A DNA stretch of 15,667 nucleotides from Bacteroidales bacterium UBA4621 (GTDB taxonomy: Bacteria; Bacteroidota; Bacteroidia; Bacteroidales; Paludibacteraceae): assembly GCA_002387325.1 (NCBI GenBank), contig DGIN01000058.1, positions 1,305 to 16,971 of the forward strand, given 5' to 3'. This document shows, piece by piece, positions 1-8,415 of the stretch. The notes under the pieces are model-generated. The model did no database searches and had not been told where the DNA came from. It saw nothing but the letters and a program-made list of their open reading frames with translations. Every line of letters starts with the position of its first letter. The stretch's first letter is position 1. The position numbers and the translations under genes are program-made.

Positions 1-710
1 AGGGCTGCACCACCAATCAGACCGCCGTCCACATCGGGGTTGGCGAACAGTTCGGCAGCATTCTTGTCGTTGCAACTGCCGCCATATAGGATAGTGGTGT
101 CGTCAGCCACAGCCTGACCGTATTGCGCTGCTACGAGCGAACGGAGATAAGCGTGCATCTCCTGTGCCTGTGCGGGAGTAGCGGTAAGACCGGTACCGAT
201 AGCCCAAACGGGTTCGTAAGCCAGGGTGATGTTCTTCCACTCCTCGGCGGTGAGGTTAAATACCGAGCCTTCGAGTTGTGCCTTAACCACCTCGTTCTGC
301 TTACCTGCCTCGCGCTCCTCTTTGACCTCGCCGATGCAGAAGATGACCTTCAGACCATTAGCGAGAGCGAGACGCACTTTCTCGCGGAGGATAGCATAGT
401 CCTCGTGGTAGTAAGCACGACGCTCCGAGTGCCCAAGGATGCAGTATTCAGCACCTGTCGATTTGACCATTTCGGCACTTACCTCGCCCGTGTAAGCCCC
501 CTTCTCGTGGTCAGCGCAGTTCTCTGCAGCGACCTTGATAGGAGTATCTTTAAGCAATTCGGCTACGGTAGCCAAATGGATAAACGGCGTGCCGACAACG
601 ACAGCGCACGAGGGGTTCTTTACTGCTTCTTTCAGTTCGGTAGCCAGGGCTACACCTTCTTGCAGGGTCTTGTTCATTTTCCAGTTGCCTGCAACCATTT
701 TTGTTCTCAT
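1..710 (-). CDS. tpiA: Triosephosphate isomerase (3' end cut by window edge)
   Basis: Cytosolic glycolytic and gluconeogenic enzyme that interconverts dihydroxyacetone phosphate and glyceraldehyde 3-phosphate. Translating the minus strand from the ATG at 710 gives 236 codons of uninterrupted TIM-barrel sequence. It shows the substrate lysine in GNWKMN (K11), the electrophilic histidine in ILGHSERR (H94), the catalytic glutamate in AYEPVWAIGTG (E166, with the flexible loop after it) and the phosphate-binding GGLIGG near the cut end. Family members have about 250 residues, so only the last 15 or so are missing. It is the last visible cistron of the leftward operon, 98 bp after the BT_3928-like gene. 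That gap holds short repeats and no recognisable promoter, so it is probably co-transcribed. Identification is very secure. Confidence 0.97.
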   Translation of the reverse strand, partial: MRTKMVAGNWKMNKTLQEGVALATELKEAVKNPSCAVVVGTPFIHLATVAELLKDTPIKVAAENCADHEKGAYTGEVSAEMVKSTGAEYCILGHSERRAYYHEDYAILREKVRLALANGLKVIFCIGEVKEEREAGKQNEVVKAQLEGSVFNLTAEEWKNITLAYEPVWAIGTGLTATPAQAQEMHAYLRSLVAAQYGQAVADDTTILYGGSCNDKNAAELFANPDVDGGLIGGAA

Positions 711-758
711 AAAGTTTATGTTTAATTTGTTGTTTATATGTTTATGGGTTGAATGGGC

Positions 759-790
759 TGAACTTATCTGAACTTATCAACTTATTCAAC
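759..790. repeat. Three ~10-bp direct repeats upstream of tpiA
   Basis: TGAACTTATC occurs twice back to back (759-768 and 769-778) and is followed by a degenerate third unit, AACTTATTCAAC (779-790). The array lies in the 98-bp gap between the DoxX-type gene and tpiA. Its function is unknown. It resembles other 10-11-bp triplicate arrays in this window. Confidence 0.6.
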
Positions 791-808
791 TACGTATAAA
801 CCTCTCAA

Positions 809-1969
809 CTACTCAATTCTATTCCGGAGATTGTATTTATCAATAATTGTGCCGTTTTGAATGACGATGACACCCGGATTAGCACGGACGATGGTCTTGA
901 GTGTTACGGGGTCGCACGTACAGAATACATTCTCAGGGTGGTTGAACGGTGTAACCATATTGCTTATTTCATCACCGTTGATGCCAAAACAGAAGAGTTC
1001 GATGTCCTGTTCGCCGGAACCTGTGAGGATATAGAATGGTTTGTTTTTATTGATACAACGGTGGTAAAGTGCTGTTATTTTGTCAATCTGCTTCAAGTCG
1101 GTCTTGGCAAGGTCATACATAATGACCAAAGTAACAGGCACTTTTGATTCGAGAATATCGTAGGTGATGTCGTTGTAATCAAGCGTGAGAATTTCAAAAT
1201 CGTGTATCTTGGGTTCGTAGCCTTTCTTTACCAGTACGGATTTTTGGTCAACGAATGTCCATGTGCTGTCGCCTTTCGGATAGTTGTCGAGAGTAAATTC
1301 CTGCTGTACACCGTCTTTTTCATAGATGAAAGTGGTGGCATATTGATCGGGTTCTGCATTGTCCGGTATCTCCATCAGTTCGGGGATATTGTTGCCAATT
1401 TTATAGGGGCGGAAATCCAATAACGGCAGGTGCGTATGCGTGTATAGCATTAGTCCGGACACAATAGCGAGTCCGACAACGGCGATGCCCAACTCTACTC
1501 CCCATACAAATGTCTGCGGAATATAACGTTTGGTGCAAAGTAAGACAATGACAAGCACCGTCAGAACAACATTCTTCCAAAAAGTAGCCCAATTACTGAT
1601 GACCAGTGCATCACCGAAACAACCGCAATCGCTTACGGGATTTTTAATGGCGATATAGAGCGTCAGTGGCAACATTACGGCATAGAAAACCAGAGAAAGC
1701 CAACTTGTCCAAGAGGTGCGGACGTTGAAAAGCATACAGAAACCAAGCGTGAACTCAATGGCGATGAGACACACGGCTGCGGCTCCAGCGAGGGGCAGCA
1801 GGTCTGTGAAGAACCCGCCGAAGGCTTTGAGGTAGTCTTCAATCTTGTAGGTTGTGCCAAGCGGATCAACGGCTTTGACGAACCCCGAAAAGAGAAAAGT
1901 GAGTGCCAGCAACGTGCGAGCCACGGAGCCGACAACGTGGAGCGGTTTACTTTGTTTCATTTTGGTCAT
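809..1969 (-). CDS. BT_3928-family DoxX/MauE-like membrane protein
   Basis: Inner-membrane protein of 386 residues. The N-terminal half has about five hydrophobic segments (roughly residues 12-33, 60-82, 88-108, 127-145 and 155-175) in a DoxX/MauE-like arrangement, with a CGCFG dicysteine motif at 115-119. The C-terminal half (about 200-386) is soluble and ends in a thioredoxin-like strand-turn-strand pattern (NPGVIVIQNGTIIDKY) without a CXXC pair. In MauE/DoxX relatives the cysteines are linked to disulfide or quinone redox chemistry. Here that role is inference only. The start overlaps the upstream DUF1599 gene by 23 nt, and a second ATG three codons in (1960) is possible. Its place between DUF1599 and tpiA matches my memory of the order in Bacteroides. 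The family is recognised with good confidence; its function is unknown. Confidence 0.88.
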   Translation of the reverse strand: MTKMKQSKPLHVVGSVARTLLALTFLFSGFVKAVDPLGTTYKIEDYLKAFGGFFTDLLPLAGAAAVCLIAIEFTLGFCMLFNVRTSWTSWLSLVFYAVMLPLTLYIAIKNPVSDCGCFGDALVISNWATFWKNVVLTVLVIVLLCTKRYIPQTFVWGVELGIAVVGLAIVSGLMLYTHTHLPLLDFRPYKIGNNIPELMEIPDNAEPDQYATTFIYEKDGVQQEFTLDNYPKGDSTWTFVDQKSVLVKKGYEPKIHDFEILTLDYNDITYDILESKVPVTLVIMYDLAKTDLKQIDKITALYHRCINKNKPFYILTGSGEQDIELFCFGINGDEISNMVTPFNHPENVFCTCDPVTLKTIVRANPGVIVIQNGTIIDKYNLRNRIE

Positions 1970-2495
1970 ATAGTTTAATCAGATAAAACACAGCATAGTT
2001 GAGCATATCGAAGTAGTTGCCGTCTGCACCTTCGGAGATGAGGGTGTGGTTATCGTTGGCGGCAATCGATTTGTTGCGGTTGATTTTGGTAAGGATGATG
2101 TCGGTTAGCGATGACGGAAACATATCCCGCCATGCCTCGCCGTAGTCGTGGTTTTTGCGGAGCATCAGTGCTTTCGCCTCGGCAGTGTAGTGGTCGTATA
2201 GTTCGGTCGCCTGTTCGGTAGACATATCCACCGAGTCGGCAAACCCTTCGCGCAGTTGGATAAGTCCCATCACGGAATAGTTGACGATAGCCATCATTTC
2301 GCCTTCGATTGATTCGCCCACGAGATTCACGCCGGTAGTCTCTATCTCACGCACGCGCTTGGCTTTGATAAAGAGTTGGTCGTTGACGGTTTGCGGGCGC
2401 ATAATTCGCCAACTGGGACCGTAGTCTTTCATTTTCAGCACAAAGATGCGCCGGCATCGTGCAATCACTTCGTTGTATTGTTCTGCAGTATTCAT
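1947..2495 (-). CDS. DUF1599 protein with two tandem repeats
   Basis: Cytoplasmic protein of 182 residues with no signal peptide. It contains the same module twice. Copy one (about residues 12-80) has KMKDYGPSWRIMRPQTVNDQLFIKA and then GEMMAIVNYSVMGLIQL. Copy two (about 106-177) has RKNHDYGEAWRDMFPSSLTDIILTK and then FDMLNYAVFYLIKL. The paired K-DYG-W and (M)NY motifs are typical of DUF1599, a family of nucleotide-modifying-associated type whose biochemical role is unknown to me. Translation is coupled on both sides: its ATG shares one base with the protease stop codon (TAATG), and its 3' end overlaps the DoxX-type gene by 23 nt. Family assignment is good; no function should be assumed. Confidence 0.88.
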   Translation of the reverse strand: MNTAEQYNEVIARCRRIFVLKMKDYGPSWRIMRPQTVNDQLFIKAKRVREIETTGVNLVGESIEGEMMAIVNYSVMGLIQLREGFADSVDMSTEQATELYDHYTAEAKALMLRKNHDYGEAWRDMFPSSLTDIILTKINRNKSIAANDNHTLISEGADGNYFDMLNYAVFYLIKLYDQNETK

Positions 2496-5400
2496 TATTG
2501 TATCAAAATTTTGGTTGCTTCACCATCACAACGGACTATATAGACTCCTGCTGCAGGTACAACAAAACGTGCATAGCGGGTGTTGCGTACACAGGCTATG
2601 ATACGTCCTGCAATGTCGGCAAGATATATGGTGGTGTAGTCAGTAGTCTGCACTTCCACGCTATGCTCTATGACACGTATCGTATTACTATTGAGTGCAT
2701 TATGCATAGCCGTAGATTGCTGATAGAAGATGGCGGTTAGCGTAGTATCGGACGAGATAACCACCGAGCGTTTGCTGTTGGTATCGCCATCACTCCAACG
2801 CTCAAACAGATAGCCTTCTTCAGGGGTTGCCTCAATGCTGATGGTGGTTCCTGTCAAATATTTGTCTAACCACGGGCGTGCCGAAACCGTACCGCCTTCG
2901 TCTGCCGAAAGGGTCAGCGTGTAGTAAAGTTGCGGGGCATTTCTCTTCGCAAAGAGGGCTTCTATATGCGCCGCCGATTCCACTATGTGGAGAAGCGGGT
3001 TTCCTGTGGTTTGCACACCGTCTATAAGCCAATGGCTGAACGTGTGGTTCTCATCGGGGTGAGCGAAGACAGTCAGCAAATCACCGTCATTGTAAGAATG
3101 AATCCCTGCGGTTGGGGTAGTGGTACCGCCATCGGCTTCCGCTATCTTTATCTTGTAGGACATCACTGCTTCAAACGATGCGGTGAGAGTGGTGTCCCCT
3201 ATGAGGATAATGGTACGGACGGCATCCGTATTGTCATCGCTCCAGCGTTGGAAACGATAGCCGGTATCTGGGGTCGCTTCTATCTGGATGCTTGTGCCAA
3301 TAGGGTATTTACCATTCACTTCCGCATTGACCGTACCACCGGACAATCCGGCGATGGTTAATTGATATTCTTCCGGTTGTGCAGTGGTGTTTATGGTAAA
3401 TGTAGTGGTTTGTTCGTCCCCTATTATATATCGCTCGTATCTGTCCACAGGGGTAATTTCAAGGCTGTATTCACCGTTTTCAAGATTGGTTATGCGGTAA
3501 TATCTTGTGTCAATGATTGTGTCTTGCCGGTTACTGCACGCTACCAGATATTTGGGTGCATTGCTCGTCCAACTTGCCGTTGCTGTTGAGCCGTTGCAAA
3601 CTGCTTTCAGGTTGCTGATGGTATAGTCGGGTGTGTCCGCCACCTTGAACGAACCACCATTGGCGAAGCCCATCGTGTTCCCGTTTGCGTCCAGTGCATA
3701 CACCTGCCACGTATAGTAACCATTGATGTCGAATGTCAGCGAAACAGGAACGGACTCTACATCGGCATAGTAATATACTTTTCCGTTTAGGACAATGCGG
3801 ATTCGGTATTGCGGTGCAGGAACGTCAGCATCCCACGCAAAATAGTAGGTGGTGCTATCGTGGGTGGTTGCCACAAGATTGGTCGGCAGATAGGGATTTT
3901 CCAATGTGGTAAAATTCTCTCCCTGCACAAAGTCGGAGATAGGCACCAGGTTATCATTTACTGCCCGCACTTGCCAACCGAATGTATAAGCACCTGTGAA
4001 AATCAGTCCGAGATTCTTACTGTCGCGATAATACGTGCTGTATGATTCGCTCCCAACCTGCTTCAGACGCACCTCATAACTGGCGTTCTTAGGCGAATCC
4101 CATATGAAATCCGCACCTGCTACAGAAACGGATACTTGCAGATTAGTGGGAAGATAGATGTCTGTAAATGCATCACATTCACCGATATACAGATTCCAAT
4201 AGTTCGCAGTTTCTTCGGTAGAATTTGAGTTCTCGCCCATCAGCAAACACGTGTTGCCGTATGGGAACTTGGGCGAAAAATAGGTTTGCTGCGCCACATC
4301 GGGAGTGGTTAATACACATTCAATGGAATCTGTAGCAAGTGTCAGGTTTACCGACCACCAGTTATTGCTTTCTTCTTGTGGAAGAATGGTATATAGTTTT
4401 CCGTCTGCCCGGAAGTACACCAGCAATCCGTTTGAGGTATCCAACCCGCTTGTTTCCGGTACGTGTATGCGAATGGCAAACTCGTGTTTTTCCGGCGCTT
4501 TGGCGTGGTAATAAACATAGCCTCGTGGCAGCTCCGGTGTAACGGAAGCATACTTCTGCAATGGCGAACAAACGACCACTGTATCACCGACAGCCAATTC
4601 TTCGCCTGTGGCAAAGCACACATTATTCAGCCAATAGGTGTTGTAGCAATAGAGATGCCCGTCGGTTGTACCATCATCGGAGATATAAAAACGTGCCGAA
4701 CCGTTGTTTTTTATTTGTTCGGGTGTGTTCACCAACTGTGATACCACACCGCGCACCAGATACGGCACAGCGGTAGCATCGGCATCCGGCAAAGTGGCAA
4801 TCAGGTTCTTTGCTTCGGCTACAGTAAGCGATGTGATAGTCTTGTTTTCTAAAGATGAGTAGTCTAAATTTTTGTCCGACACATTATATTTCCCAATCAG
4901 CAAATCATCTTCCGACAGCGAACACGTGATGGTATAGATTTTCTTGTTGCCGACCAACTCAATGTTGAATACATACTTTCCTAATGAATCAATCGTTACA
5001 GTTGTCACTCCGGAACTGAAAGAATCAGAATAAGCGGTTCCGTTTCCGCCGGCATAGTTGATAGCCGTCAGTCCGTTTTCGGAATAGAGCGTCCCCGCAT
5101 CAATGCTGTTGCGGAAAAGGTAAGTACCGACTATCGAACTGCGGTCGGTTGGAATAAGCCCCAACTGTAAAGCGGTACCCGCTACCACCACGCCATTTTG
5201 CATTTTGTAGTCTGCCGTATGAAGTTCGACCTGCAAGAAATTAACCTCGTAGTAATCCGTATAATCAAAGATATAGGCATCGGCAAAGTTCAAGTCCGCC
5301 TTATCCTCTTGGTTTACATTGCCTTCGCCGAGGAAAACCGAGTCTGCGGTTACGGTCAACGGAAAACGGCGTTCCCCGCGGGCTATTCTTGTCAGTATAG

Positions 5401-6883
5401 GATAGGCGGTGTTGCTGTTATCGGGCAGCACGCCCAGTGCCAATTCGTACTCGCCGGCAGACAGACTCGACACACTGCGATAAACGGTGTAGGGGGTGGT
5501 ATAGTAATGCCCCGGTGGGAGATTGTAGTTGGCGTAGATGGGCATTTGGGTGTAGTATTGCCCGTCTTTATAAATAATGTATGTGATTTTTCCTTTCGAA
5601 ACCGTTACACCCGAGTTTTGGAACGGGTTGATGCTGAACGCAAGGTTCTCGTTGATACCTATACGGCGTTGCGAGACGCATTTGACTGTATCTGCCATAA
5701 TCAGCGGAATGGAGTCTCCGCCTTGATTAGGTTGAATCCCTGTAAAAGCACAAACACTCTCCGTGAAACCTTGTCCGCTGGCGGCACCGCCCGTACCCTG
5801 CCCGTACGGGTTCATTGCCGAGATGGCAAAATATCCGTTGCTGTAGCCGTCCCAGCCCCAGTTGATATGCACATATCCGTTGGTTTGCATACCGTCCAGC
5901 ACGAAAGCATGCCCCTCGTCATTGGTGGTGCGTCCGCTCATAAAAATCGGGTGTCCTGCCTGCAAATCTTGTGCGATGATACCGAGCATTTCGCTTTCGT
6001 CCATATAATCTTTTGGCAGAACACGTATAGCGGCGTCATAATCAAAATAGCGAATCAAAGCCTGCAACGCCGAGTTGCTGACTGCCCCGCTGCCGCCATT
6101 GGTATTGGTGTCATAGTTCATATCGCACGCGATACCCATATGCGACATCAGCGTTGCTACTGCATCCGCTTGCGTGGTGGTGTAACCGGCTCCGCTATAG
6201 ACCGGCAACATATCCGCCCAGTTGTAGGTGGTACTGCCGAAATTGGCTGATAGCGTCTGCCCGTTCCATGTATAGGAGTGCGAACCTTTCCCCTTGACAG
6301 GGTATTGATAGTGGTACATTATCTGAGTTGCTGCCGTAGCCACACAGCCCGTCACGCAACGGTCTCCGTTTAAGATCGGACATAGATTGTTGTAAGGCTC
6401 ATCCTGCCCCCATTCAATACTCCCCAAGAGAGGCGAGACGGCGGGGTAGGTGGTGTCATCGGTGGTTTGTCGGAGGGCGGGCTGTTGCGAGGCACGTGCT
6501 ATCTCATCGGCGTACATTTGCAGCCAGAAACGCATATTGGCAGGCATCTCTTGTTCATCGAAAGAACCGTTGTCGGCATAACCGAGAATGGTACGGGTAT
6601 TGTCCTCTGCCGACACAATGACGAAACCGCTGTCTTGCTGCGTGTTGTTGAAGATGTAGAGTGCAGGGGTATTATCCGGCTGTGCCTGCGTGTATGCCAA
6701 GCGCATCGGTTGCACCGCAGAAGACGACATCTTGGCACGTTGCATACGCAGTGCAACGGGTTGATACTGACTTGCAGCAAAGCGACCTGCAATCTCTGCC
6801 GCCTCTTGGGCGGTGCGGGGTGCTGCCACAGACACAAGTGCCCACAGCAAACAACCTGCAAAAGTAAGTAGATGTCTCTTCAT
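2495..6883 (-). CDS. Secreted C10 (streptopain-like) cysteine protease with T9SS C-terminal domain
   Basis: Large secreted protease precursor of 1462 residues. Order of parts: signal peptide (1 to about 20, cleaved near VAA); Spi-type inhibitory pro-domain (about 25-135); C10 catalytic domain (about 145-385) with nucleophile C180 in TGCVATA, catalytic H325 in EGHAFVLDG and the NWGWDG motif at 341-346; a beta-rich region (about 390-680); an OB-fold-like module (about 685-790, FYISDDGTTDG and VGDTVVV); further beta sequence; three fibronectin-III-like modules (about 911-998, 999-1086, 1087-1172); three InlB-type B-repeats (about 1173-1241, 1242-1319, 1320-1389, with ATPxxGYxFxRW); and a T9SS type A-like tail (about 1390-1462, AAGVYIVRCDG). 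All catalytic residues are present. Substrates are unknown; relatives such as streptopain and interpain cleave host proteins. It follows hisS by 100 bp and its stop overlaps the DUF1599 start. Confidence 0.93.
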   Translation of the reverse strand: MKRHLLTFAGCLLWALVSVAAPRTAQEAAEIAGRFAASQYQPVALRMQRAKMSSSAVQPMRLAYTQAQPDNTPALYIFNNTQQDSGFVIVSAEDNTRTILGYADNGSFDEQEMPANMRFWLQMYADEIARASQQPALRQTTDDTTYPAVSPLLGSIEWGQDEPYNNLCPILNGDRCVTGCVATAATQIMYHYQYPVKGKGSHSYTWNGQTLSANFGSTTYNWADMLPVYSGAGYTTTQADAVATLMSHMGIACDMNYDTNTNGGSGAVSNSALQALIRYFDYDAAIRVLPKDYMDESEMLGIIAQDLQAGHPIFMSGRTTNDEGHAFVLDGMQTNGYVHINWGWDGYSNGYFAISAMNPYGQGTGGAASGQGFTESVCAFTGIQPNQGGDSIPLIMADTVKCVSQRRIGINENLAFSINPFQNSGVTVSKGKITYIIYKDGQYYTQMPIYANYNLPPGHYYTTPYTVYRSVSSLSAGEYELALGVLPDNSNTAYPILTRIARGERRFPLTVTADSVFLGEGNVNQEDKADLNFADAYIFDYTDYYEVNFLQVELHTADYKMQNGVVVAGTALQLGLIPTDRSSIVGTYLFRNSIDAGTLYSENGLTAINYAGGNGTAYSDSFSSGVTTVTIDSLGKYVFNIELVGNKKIYTITCSLSEDDLLIGKYNVSDKNLDYSSLENKTITSLTVAEAKNLIATLPDADATAVPYLVRGVVSQLVNTPEQIKNNGSARFYISDDGTTDGHLYCYNTYWLNNVCFATGEELAVGDTVVVCSPLQKYASVTPELPRGYVYYHAKAPEKHEFAIRIHVPETSGLDTSNGLLVYFRADGKLYTILPQEESNNWWSVNLTLATDSIECVLTTPDVAQQTYFSPKFPYGNTCLLMGENSNSTEETANYWNLYIGECDAFTDIYLPTNLQVSVSVAGADFIWDSPKNASYEVRLKQVGSESYSTYYRDSKNLGLIFTGAYTFGWQVRAVNDNLVPISDFVQGENFTTLENPYLPTNLVATTHDSTTYYFAWDADVPAPQYRIRIVLNGKVYYYADVESVPVSLTFDINGYYTWQVYALDANGNTMGFANGGSFKVADTPDYTISNLKAVCNGSTATASWTSNAPKYLVACSNRQDTIIDTRYYRITNLENGEYSLEITPVDRYERYIIGDEQTTTFTINTTAQPEEYQLTIAGLSGGTVNAEVNGKYPIGTSIQIEATPDTGYRFQRWSDDNTDAVRTIILIGDTTLTASFEAVMSYKIKIAEADGGTTTPTAGIHSYNDGDLLTVFAHPDENHTFSHWLIDGVQTTGNPLLHIVESAAHIEALFAKRNAPQLYYTLTLSADEGGTVSARPWLDKYLTGTTISIEATPEEGYLFERWSDGDTNSKRSVVISSDTTLTAIFYQQSTAMHNALNSNTIRVIEHSVEVQTTDYTTIYLADIAGRIIACVRNTRYARFVVPAAGVYIVRCDGEATKILIQ

Positions 6884-6942
6884 AAGGCTTAATTGATTTG
6901 GAGGGTTATGTCATATAAAAGGTCTCCTGTTCGCTACGCTCA

Positions 6943-6967
6943 CAAAAAATTCTTGCCGCTTGCGGCA
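6943..6967 (-). terminator. Weak intrinsic terminator after hisS
   Basis: Read on the minus strand, TGCCG-CAAG-CGGCA forms a short GC-rich hairpin (6954-6967) followed by AAGAATTTTTT. It lies just past the hisS stop and before the protease gene. The stem is only 5 bp, so it would probably attenuate rather than stop transcription, allowing read-through into the protease operon. No TAnnTTTG promoter was seen between the two genes. Confidence 0.45.
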
Positions 6968-6983
6968 TAGGAAACAAAACACT

Positions 6984-8348
6984 TCACGCTAATACCCGTA
7001 TGCACTCTTCCACGCTGACCAACTGTTGTTCGCCGGTGCCCATATTCTTGAGCATCATCTTCTGTGCTGTCATCTCATCGCCGCCGATAATCGCCACGTA
7101 CGGGATATGTTTTGCATCGGCATAACCCATCTGTTTCTTCATCTTGGCAGGCTCGGGATAAACCTCCACACGCACCCCCGTTTCACGCAGCGTGCGTGCC
7201 AATGACAGGGCATAACGCAGTTCGTCCTGTCCGAAAGCGGCAAAAAGCAGTCGGGTGGTACTTTGTAGGTCAGCGGGATAGAGATTGAGTTCGGTCAGTA
7301 CGTCGTAGATACGGTCTGCGCCAAACGAGATACCCACACCGCTCACATCGGGCATACCGAAGATACCCGTCAAGTTGTCATATCGTCCTCCGCCGGTGAT
7401 ACTGCCCATTTGCACGTCAAGGGCTTTCACTTCGAAAATAGCCCCTGTATAATAGTTCAGCCCGCGTGCCAGGCACAAATCCAGTTCTATATTCAACCCG
7501 ACTGCCGTTGTCTCGCAGAGGTCGAATATCGTCCGCAGTTCCTCAATACCTTTTTTGCCAATCTCGGATGCCGCGAGAATACTCTCCAACCGGTCGAGTT
7601 TGTCGGTGTTGCTGCCGTTGAGGTCAAGTATCGGCTGCAATGCCTCCACTGCTTCGGCGGGCAGACCCTTTTCGAGCAGTTCTTTGTTTACATTCTCAAT
7701 CCCGATTTTGTCTAATTTGTCGATAGCCACCGTGATGTCGATGATTTTGTCGGGCTGCCCGATTACCTCGGCGATACCTGCCAGAATCTTGCGGTTATTG
7801 ATATGCAGGCATACACGGATGCCCAAGCGGCGGTACACTTCCTCCACAATCTGTATCAACTCCACTTCGCTTACGAACGAGTGGGTGCCGATGACATCCA
7901 CATCGCACTGGTAGAACTCGCGGTAACGCCCTTTCTGCGGACGGTCGGCACGCCAGACAGGCTGTATCTGAAAACGCTTGAAGGGGAACTGTATCTCGTC
8001 GCGGTGTTGCACCACAAAGCGCGCAAAAGGCACGGTCAGGTCGTAGCGCAACCCCTTTTCGCTTACGGTGTTTGTGGCTTTGCCGATACTCAGGTCGGTC
8101 TGCCCCATTTGCCCGCGCAGCGGCGTCAGCCAGTCGCCCGAATTGAGTATCTTGAAGAGCAGTTTGTCCCCCTCCTCGCCGTATTTGCCCATCAGCGTGC
8201 TGAGGTTCTCCATAGCGGGGGTCTCAATCTGTTGAAATCCGTAGAGCGCAAACACGCTCTTGATGGTATCAAAGATATAGTTACGACGCGCCATCTCTAT
8301 TGGTGAGAAGTCGCGCGTACCCTTTGGAATACTTGGTTTCTGTGCCAT
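6984..8348 (-). CDS. hisS: Histidyl-tRNA synthetase
   Basis: Cytosolic class II aminoacyl-tRNA synthetase that charges tRNA-His. The start chosen is the ATG at 8348, giving 454 residues beginning MAQKPSIPKGTRDFSP, the usual family N-terminus. The frame is open for 58 more codons upstream, but that stretch is low-complexity and overlaps the end of waaA. Visible signatures are class II motif 2 (FYQCDVDVIG, about 145-154), the histidine-A motif RGLNYYTG (295-302), GGGRYDNL (319-326), motif 3 GVGISFGADRI (337-347) and a C-terminal anticodon-binding domain (about 363-454). It lies 67 bp downstream of waaA on the same strand and is probably co-transcribed with it. Confidence 0.96.
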   Translation of the reverse strand: MAQKPSIPKGTRDFSPIEMARRNYIFDTIKSVFALYGFQQIETPAMENLSTLMGKYGEEGDKLLFKILNSGDWLTPLRGQMGQTDLSIGKATNTVSEKGLRYDLTVPFARFVVQHRDEIQFPFKRFQIQPVWRADRPQKGRYREFYQCDVDVIGTHSFVSEVELIQIVEEVYRRLGIRVCLHINNRKILAGIAEVIGQPDKIIDITVAIDKLDKIGIENVNKELLEKGLPAEAVEALQPILDLNGSNTDKLDRLESILAASEIGKKGIEELRTIFDLCETTAVGLNIELDLCLARGLNYYTGAIFEVKALDVQMGSITGGGRYDNLTGIFGMPDVSGVGISFGADRIYDVLTELNLYPADLQSTTRLLFAAFGQDELRYALSLARTLRETGVRVEVYPEPAKMKKQMGYADAKHIPYVAIIGGDEMTAQKMMLKNMGTGEQQLVSVEECIRVLA

Positions 8349-8415
8349 ATTCTTGTTGCGGTTCTCCCGCTGTTGTTTATTTGTTTCTGGTGTATTTATA
8401 GTTCTTATAGTATTT

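Noticed and set aside
5198..6250. 350-codon open frame on the plus strand
   Set aside because: It lies fully antisense to the catalytic domain of the C10 protease, which has intact motifs. The translated product shows no recognisable domain.
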